Made by a program: the position numbers and the translations under genes
Notes under the pieces: model-generated
Database searches by the model: none
What the model was told of the DNA's origin: nothing
Seen by the model: the letters and a program-made list of their open reading frames with translations, nothing else
NCBI GenBank assembly: GCA_023055355.1
Contig: JALJCS010000050.1
Span: 2,232,001 to 2,296,000, forward strand
Length of the DNA: 64,000 nt
Source: Agelaius tricolor
Taxonomy: Eukaryota; Chordata; Aves; Passeriformes; Icteridae
Direction of reading: 5' to 3'
Part shown: positions 59,901 to 64,000 of the stretch, piece after piece
Layout of the letters: each line of letters starts with the position of its first letter
Position numbering within the stretch: the stretch's first letter is position 1

Positions 59901-62688
59901 TTCAAGAAAGGAAAAGCCATTGAAGATTCTAGAAAATAATTGGGACAATTCATTTTTTCATGGATGTAGGGAACTTCCTACAAGTGTATTTTTAAATTGT
60001 GAAGATATTGGGGTATTTCTCTTCTTCTTTCTTAATTCCATAACCACTAAGGAACTGGTTCACTGCTATTGATTAACATCTTGTGGTACTTTATGGCTAA
60101 AACTCTGATTATTCGAACATGTCAGCTGGTGTTGCAGTCCCATTGGAACAAACCAGACTGGTGCAAGTGCAGGTTTGAGAACATTTACAGGAATTGCTCA
60201 CATAGGGAGTCATTTGTAGAACTTACTAATGAATGTCTGAAATCTCTCTTTCAGATGGACAATTTAAAGCAGCAGGTGGAAAATAAAACCAAATGCATTG
60301 AAGAGTTGCAGCAGGAGGTGGGTAGAGATTTTCATTTCACAAATACATAAACACATTATATTTTGGGCTGCCTTTTCAGCAGGTTTGTGTCTGCTGTGAT
60401 ATCTTTAGATACACCTATGTAATTTAAAAATTCTCCTTTCTTATCCTAACCCTGAGCAAATTAGGGAGTCATCTCAGGAATCACTTGATTTGTTAAATGT
60501 GCCTTAATTTGAAAAGAGCAATTACAAAAATAATATCTTTAATAAACTTCATTTTTCATTTAGTGCATGGTGTTATTTTTGTACTTGTAATAAGTATCTC
60601 AGTTACCACTAGTAGAAAATAATTCTGCACTGGCACAAACTGTAGTAACTTCACTGTAAATATAAAGAACTTGTTTTTTTTGTCATGACATCTTCACACC
60701 TTCTGTCAGCAGCATCTTAGTTGTAATTCCCATTCTGCACCTCATTTGTTATTCCCTGCTCTTGCTCAGGAGGAGCCTTTCTTAAGGTCCTGAAGAAACA
60801 GTCATTATCACAGAAATTAGTTGAACATTCATTTGTTTGAAGAATTGTTCTGGAACCTGAGCTGCACAACAGAGAGTTATTTGCCTGATGAAAGCTGGAA
60901 TTTCTTGATGCAGTTAAACCATTACATAATTCTATTTACTTATTAAGGTACAGTGCTTGTTTTGTCTTATTTCAACAGAATAAGGTGCTGAAAAAGAAAC
61001 TTACTGCAGAAAGCAAGAAAAGCAATACTTATGAAGGGAAGGTAGGTTTAAATAACATCCTGTAGAAGATGAGGTGAGTGTTTTTAAGTGCCACTGTAAG
61101 TAATGATAATACTTGTTCAATACGTTCTGAGCTGCTTTGGGATCTGGGATACAGACTTTGCAGGAATGAGCTCACAGTTTTTAGAAGATGCTTCCATTTG
61201 TAATCATTGGGCACTGACTGTTGGACATTTAAGAGATGGATTCACATTGCTATTAATGATGTTTCTAATCTGTTCCTTTTTTTTTTTCTTTTGTTGATAG
61301 TGGACTGAACAGGGTTCAGCAACCTCATTGTAACAGAAAAGCATTTAAAAGACATATACATATATGTATATATATATATTACTTTTTTAAGGCTGTTCTG
61401 CAGTGGTAATCCCTCTGATGGGAATATTGTGTCCAGCTTTGGGTACTGCACTTGAAGAAAAGTGGACTTCTTTGAGGATATTCATATGATAACCTTAAAA
61501 GGAAAAACTGTAATCAAGATGCACAGCTGGGAGAAAAATGTACCATAAAAGCTGGTAAAATCTGATACAGATTTACAAGAGAGGGAATCAAATCTCCATC
61601 TGTATTTGTTTTTTTCTGAGGCATTCACAGCATTTAGGGTGACTGCTTAGGGCAGTCTTCCCCACTGGGCTGTTGCCATTCTTTCTTTGAGTATTTTCCA
61701 ACTCACTTCAGGCCAAAGTTCAACTCTTTATTAAAAAAAAAGCTGAACTTTTAAATAGGAAACACTTTATTCATATACCTGAACAGTAACAGTGTGTTTG
61801 TGCTCAAAAACAAGAGGTAAGAAAAAATCATTAACACAGTAATTCCTAAACAAATAACAGCAGCAATTCTGCATTCTCAAAAGGTGAATAAATTGCAGTT
61901 AGAGATGGAAAATAGGAACAAGCAACATAAGGAAGCAGTTGACATCTATCAAAAAGACATAGAAACAAGAAAAGGAAATGAAAATAAACTTCGTGAAGAG
62001 GTGAGAGGTGTTAATTTTTACTGCAATTTAATTTTTTTTAATTTAAAATGTTTTTATGAAGCTTTATTGGCCAGAGTCCTTGCTCTTCCATTTCAGACAT
62101 GAATGGAATTTGTGTATGCCTGTGAGCAAAGCTTCAGTACATGAGGTGCTTAGGCTGACGTATTTGAATATGTCTTTGAAAATAAGAACTCCATTAAAAC
62201 TTCTTGCTTTCAAGATATAGTTCAAAGAAATTCCACCCTTGGTATAAAGTCAGCATAGTTAAATTAGATTATAACTTCTCCCATATTAGTATTTTTCTGC
62301 CCACACTTTTTTTTTTGATGGCAATGCTAAGAAATGTTAGGGCAGAGTGCTTGAAATGGCCTTTTGGTTTGAAGTGAACTTGCCTGCCATGGCTGTACCT
62401 TTGATCCTGCCCATTTTAACAATCTGCAGAAAAGATGAGGGATTTGAAAGGGATCTGAAAAGCAAATAAAGCCCAAGTGGGACTGCAAACTTTGCACCCA
62501 CAGGGGAAAGAAGAAATTAAGATTAAAAAGAAATATATGGTTATGTTGATGAATGAAATGCAATTTATTACTGACAGGTAGAAAAGATGAGGTTGCTTTG
62601 TGATGAAACAGCAATGATACAGAGAGAAACTGATGCCAGATGTCAGCACAAGATAGCTGAGATGATGGCACTGATGGAAAAGCACAAG
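45261..62688 (+). CDS. SYCP1: synaptonemal complex protein 1 gene, 3' part outside window
   Basis: SYCP1 forms the transverse filaments that zip homologues in meiosis. The start [14 protein letters not shown] and long coiled coil match the vertebrate protein. Exons: 45261-45338, 46862-46937, 47100-47146, 50253-50417, 50808-50875, 51042-51115, 52455-52513, 52902-52971, 53539-53612, 54067-54175, 54696-54790, 54926-55110, 55557-55624, 56545-56606, 57653-57756, 58239-58357, 58613-58683, 59333-59414, 59878-59940, 60255-60317, 60979-61041, 61884-62000, 62578-62688. Landmarks are [19 protein letters not shown], and [16 protein letters not shown] at the end, about residue 700 of the human protein. 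Phases agree except for a one-base insertion in 58239-58357 (A-run 58310-58314). Donors at 58358 and 58684 are GC, and that at 50418 may be. Ends at 59940 and 62688 lack GT/GC. About 35 residues expected between 56606 and 57653 were not found. Identity is certain; whether the gene works is not. Confidence 0.9.
47950..49797 (+). mobile_element. CR1 LINE, 5'-truncated, in a SYCP1 intron
   Basis: The RT part reads [35 protein letters not shown] and [18 protein letters not shown] with one or two shifts. The catalytic YADD-type motif is FAEDT-like/absent. The 3' end has the avian CR1 terminal text (TCTGTGACTCTGTGATTCT, to about 49797). A GGAA array interrupts it. It is in the same orientation as SYCP1 and is dead. 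Confidence 0.9.
48776..48975. repeat. (GGAA)n array, about 50 units
   Basis: 200 bp of uninterrupted GGAA inside the CR1 frame. It preserves an open frame (EGRK repeats) by chance of period. Confidence 0.98.
53881..53938. repeat. (TCTG)n(TCTA)n microsatellite
   Basis: Tetranucleotide run in a SYCP1 intron, followed at 53944-53980 by a doubled ACTTGAATGACAGCATA. Confidence 0.95.
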
Positions 62689-63063
62689 GGAAGAGATTTT
62701 CCTGCTTGCTGTGGTTTGCAGTGTGTGATACCATGTTAACAGCATGTTTATAACTTGTGATACCACGTTCATGACCTTTCCAAAGCAGAAACAGGCCTGA
62801 ATCTGGGAAAAGGAAGCTGAACACATGCTGGACTTTGCATCATCTAAAATCAAATTCATTTGAAGATTTTCAAAAGATTCCTATGGGCAGATAAATTCCA
62901 TTCATCCAAACTTCTGGGATTTTTAGATTTTTTTCAGTTCAGGCTTCCTTTGATACCATCTGAGTGCAATATTTTTCAGTATCAGTTTGGCTCTTTCTCT
63001 GAGATGCCTTAGTGACTGTCAGCAGTTTAGCTGACACATTTTAGTTTTCCTTTCTTGGAGCAG

Positions 63064-63659
63064 TGGCCGGTGAAAAGTGAAACGCCCAGGCTAGATAAGT
63101 GTCCAGCCAACCTCCAGCCAGTAAGGCACTTCCCCAACCCGGAGTCAGGGGCTTGTGCCTAAGGCGATGTCAGGCCTTGCGGACGTGTGGCCGCAGTAAA
63201 GAGCTCCGAAGTCGCAGGATGAAATGAAGAGGCGACCCTCAGTTTCTTCGGGGGGGTGGTTTTATTGGTAGGGAAACGTGCAGGTTCGGTGGAAGAAGCT
63301 GAGAGCCCCGAGGCAGGGAAAAAGCCTCGGTTTTACAGAGGGTGGGAGGGGTGAAAGATAGCAAATCAGAGAGGGATACATTAAGGATTGGCATGATCGG
63401 AGAACCCATCAAACACAGTTGCGGGAGAGACCCTGGCCCCTAACCCAATCACTCGACACCCTGGCCCGAACTCTCTAGAAAAAGAGGCAGGGGTGTCGAG
63501 TGACAGGCAGGCTGCCAGGGGTGGGGAACAAGAAAGATACATTTGGTAACCAAGACAACTGGGGAGGGGTTTGGGGATTGACACAAACTGGTAACAGGAC
63601 AGGACTTTCTGAGAGAACAATGGAGGGAAAACTGAACAAGCATAAAACACACCACAACA
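63064..63659 (-). mobile_element. 3' LTR of a class II ERV entering from the right
   Basis: On the minus strand, the polypurine tract (63672-63660, AAAAAGGGGGAGA) is followed by TGTTGTGGTGTGTTTTATG. AATAAA is at about 63269. The other end is probably TGGCCGGTG at 63064. It shares its first bases with the solo LTR at 30698-31352, so the two are one family. Confidence 0.75.
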
Positions 63660-63672
63660 TCTCCCCCTTTTT

Positions 63673-64000
63673 CGTTTAAAAATAAAAGAACTGTAAGGGC
63701 AAACACCGTCCATTGGGGGAAAACTAAAAACAAACAAGAGACAGACATAAGGAATGACTCTGAATCAGGTCCTGCCCGGGGCAGGGAGAGGGTTAAACTG
63801 GGAGTGGCTCCATCCCTGGGAGCTTCCGCCGCCGCCGCCAACATGCCTCCGTGACCTGTTCTACGTTTTCTGCTCTCAGAGTCTTCCCAGGGCGGAAGGG
63901 CTTGACCCACTTAGCGGGGATCCATCTCGGACCTGAGGGGGTGGACACGCAAGCGTATCCCCTCCCCCAAGTCACTAGATCGAAAGGCCCCTCCGTTTTC
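63673..64000 (-). pseudogene. pol: class II ERV internal end: integrase C-terminus, no env
   Basis: Minus strand from 63975 to 63793 encodes MTWGRGYACVSTPSGPRWIP, then AKWVKPFRP, which is the C-terminal, DNA-binding end of a betaretroviral-type integrase. Only about 120 bp follow to the polypurine tract, so env is missing or reduced to a short hydrophobic remnant (FLVFPQWTVFALTVLLFL on the minus strand). The frame is cut by the window edge. Confidence 0.6.

Overview
The window looks like nuclear DNA from a songbird (passerine). The evidence is a CR1 LINE landscape, many avian-type LTR elements of several retroviral classes, a PIM-like serine/threonine kinase of the kind that is strongly multiplied in songbirds, and spliced SYCP1 coding exons. 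No bacterial features, operons or RNA genes were recognised. Family assignments rest on reading motifs and exon structure by eye. No database search was possible.

Layout. 1-3774: the left arm of a large inverted duplication, carrying minus-strand remains of a PIM-like kinase. 3775-12931: an LTR, then a plus-strand class I (gamma-type) endogenous retrovirus with a 5' LTR, a tRNA-His primer site, gag, a gag-pol amber junction, pol, an unusual Cys-rich/basic ORF between pol and env, and a broken env. No matching 3' LTR is present. 13111-14821: three adjacent LTR segments. 15060-25130: a small secreted-peptide gene (minus strand, four coding exons, 70 codons), a truncated copy of it about 7 kb away, a CR1 fragment, and about 2.8 kb of three minisatellites between them. 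25666-29230: a minus-strand, 5'-truncated class II retrovirus with env and a pol that lacks its integrase core. 29317-33290: more LTRs and a satellite of about 133 bp per unit, split by two LTRs that each have a clean 6-bp target duplication.

34332-36815 holds an apparently intact five-exon PIM-like kinase gene (plus strand), followed by a decayed tandem PIM-like relic at 37090-38200. Together they form the right arm of the inverted duplication. 40855-43190 is an ERV-L-type relic with integrase and dUTPase traces between two LTR pieces. 43815-44691 is a palindromic LTR pair. A GC-rich minisatellite then leads into SYCP1, which runs on the plus strand from 45261 out towards the right edge. At least 22 exons are readable, but they carry a one-base frameshift, two exon ends without a usable donor and two or three GC donors. 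A CR1 with a 200-bp GGAA array lies in one SYCP1 intron. A minus-strand class II retrovirus enters from the right edge (63064-64000).

The host genes do not form a pathway. The kinase would act in cytoplasmic/nuclear signalling, SYCP1 builds the meiotic synaptonemal complex, and the 70-codon peptide is of unknown function. The rest is mostly duplication and retroelement accretion.
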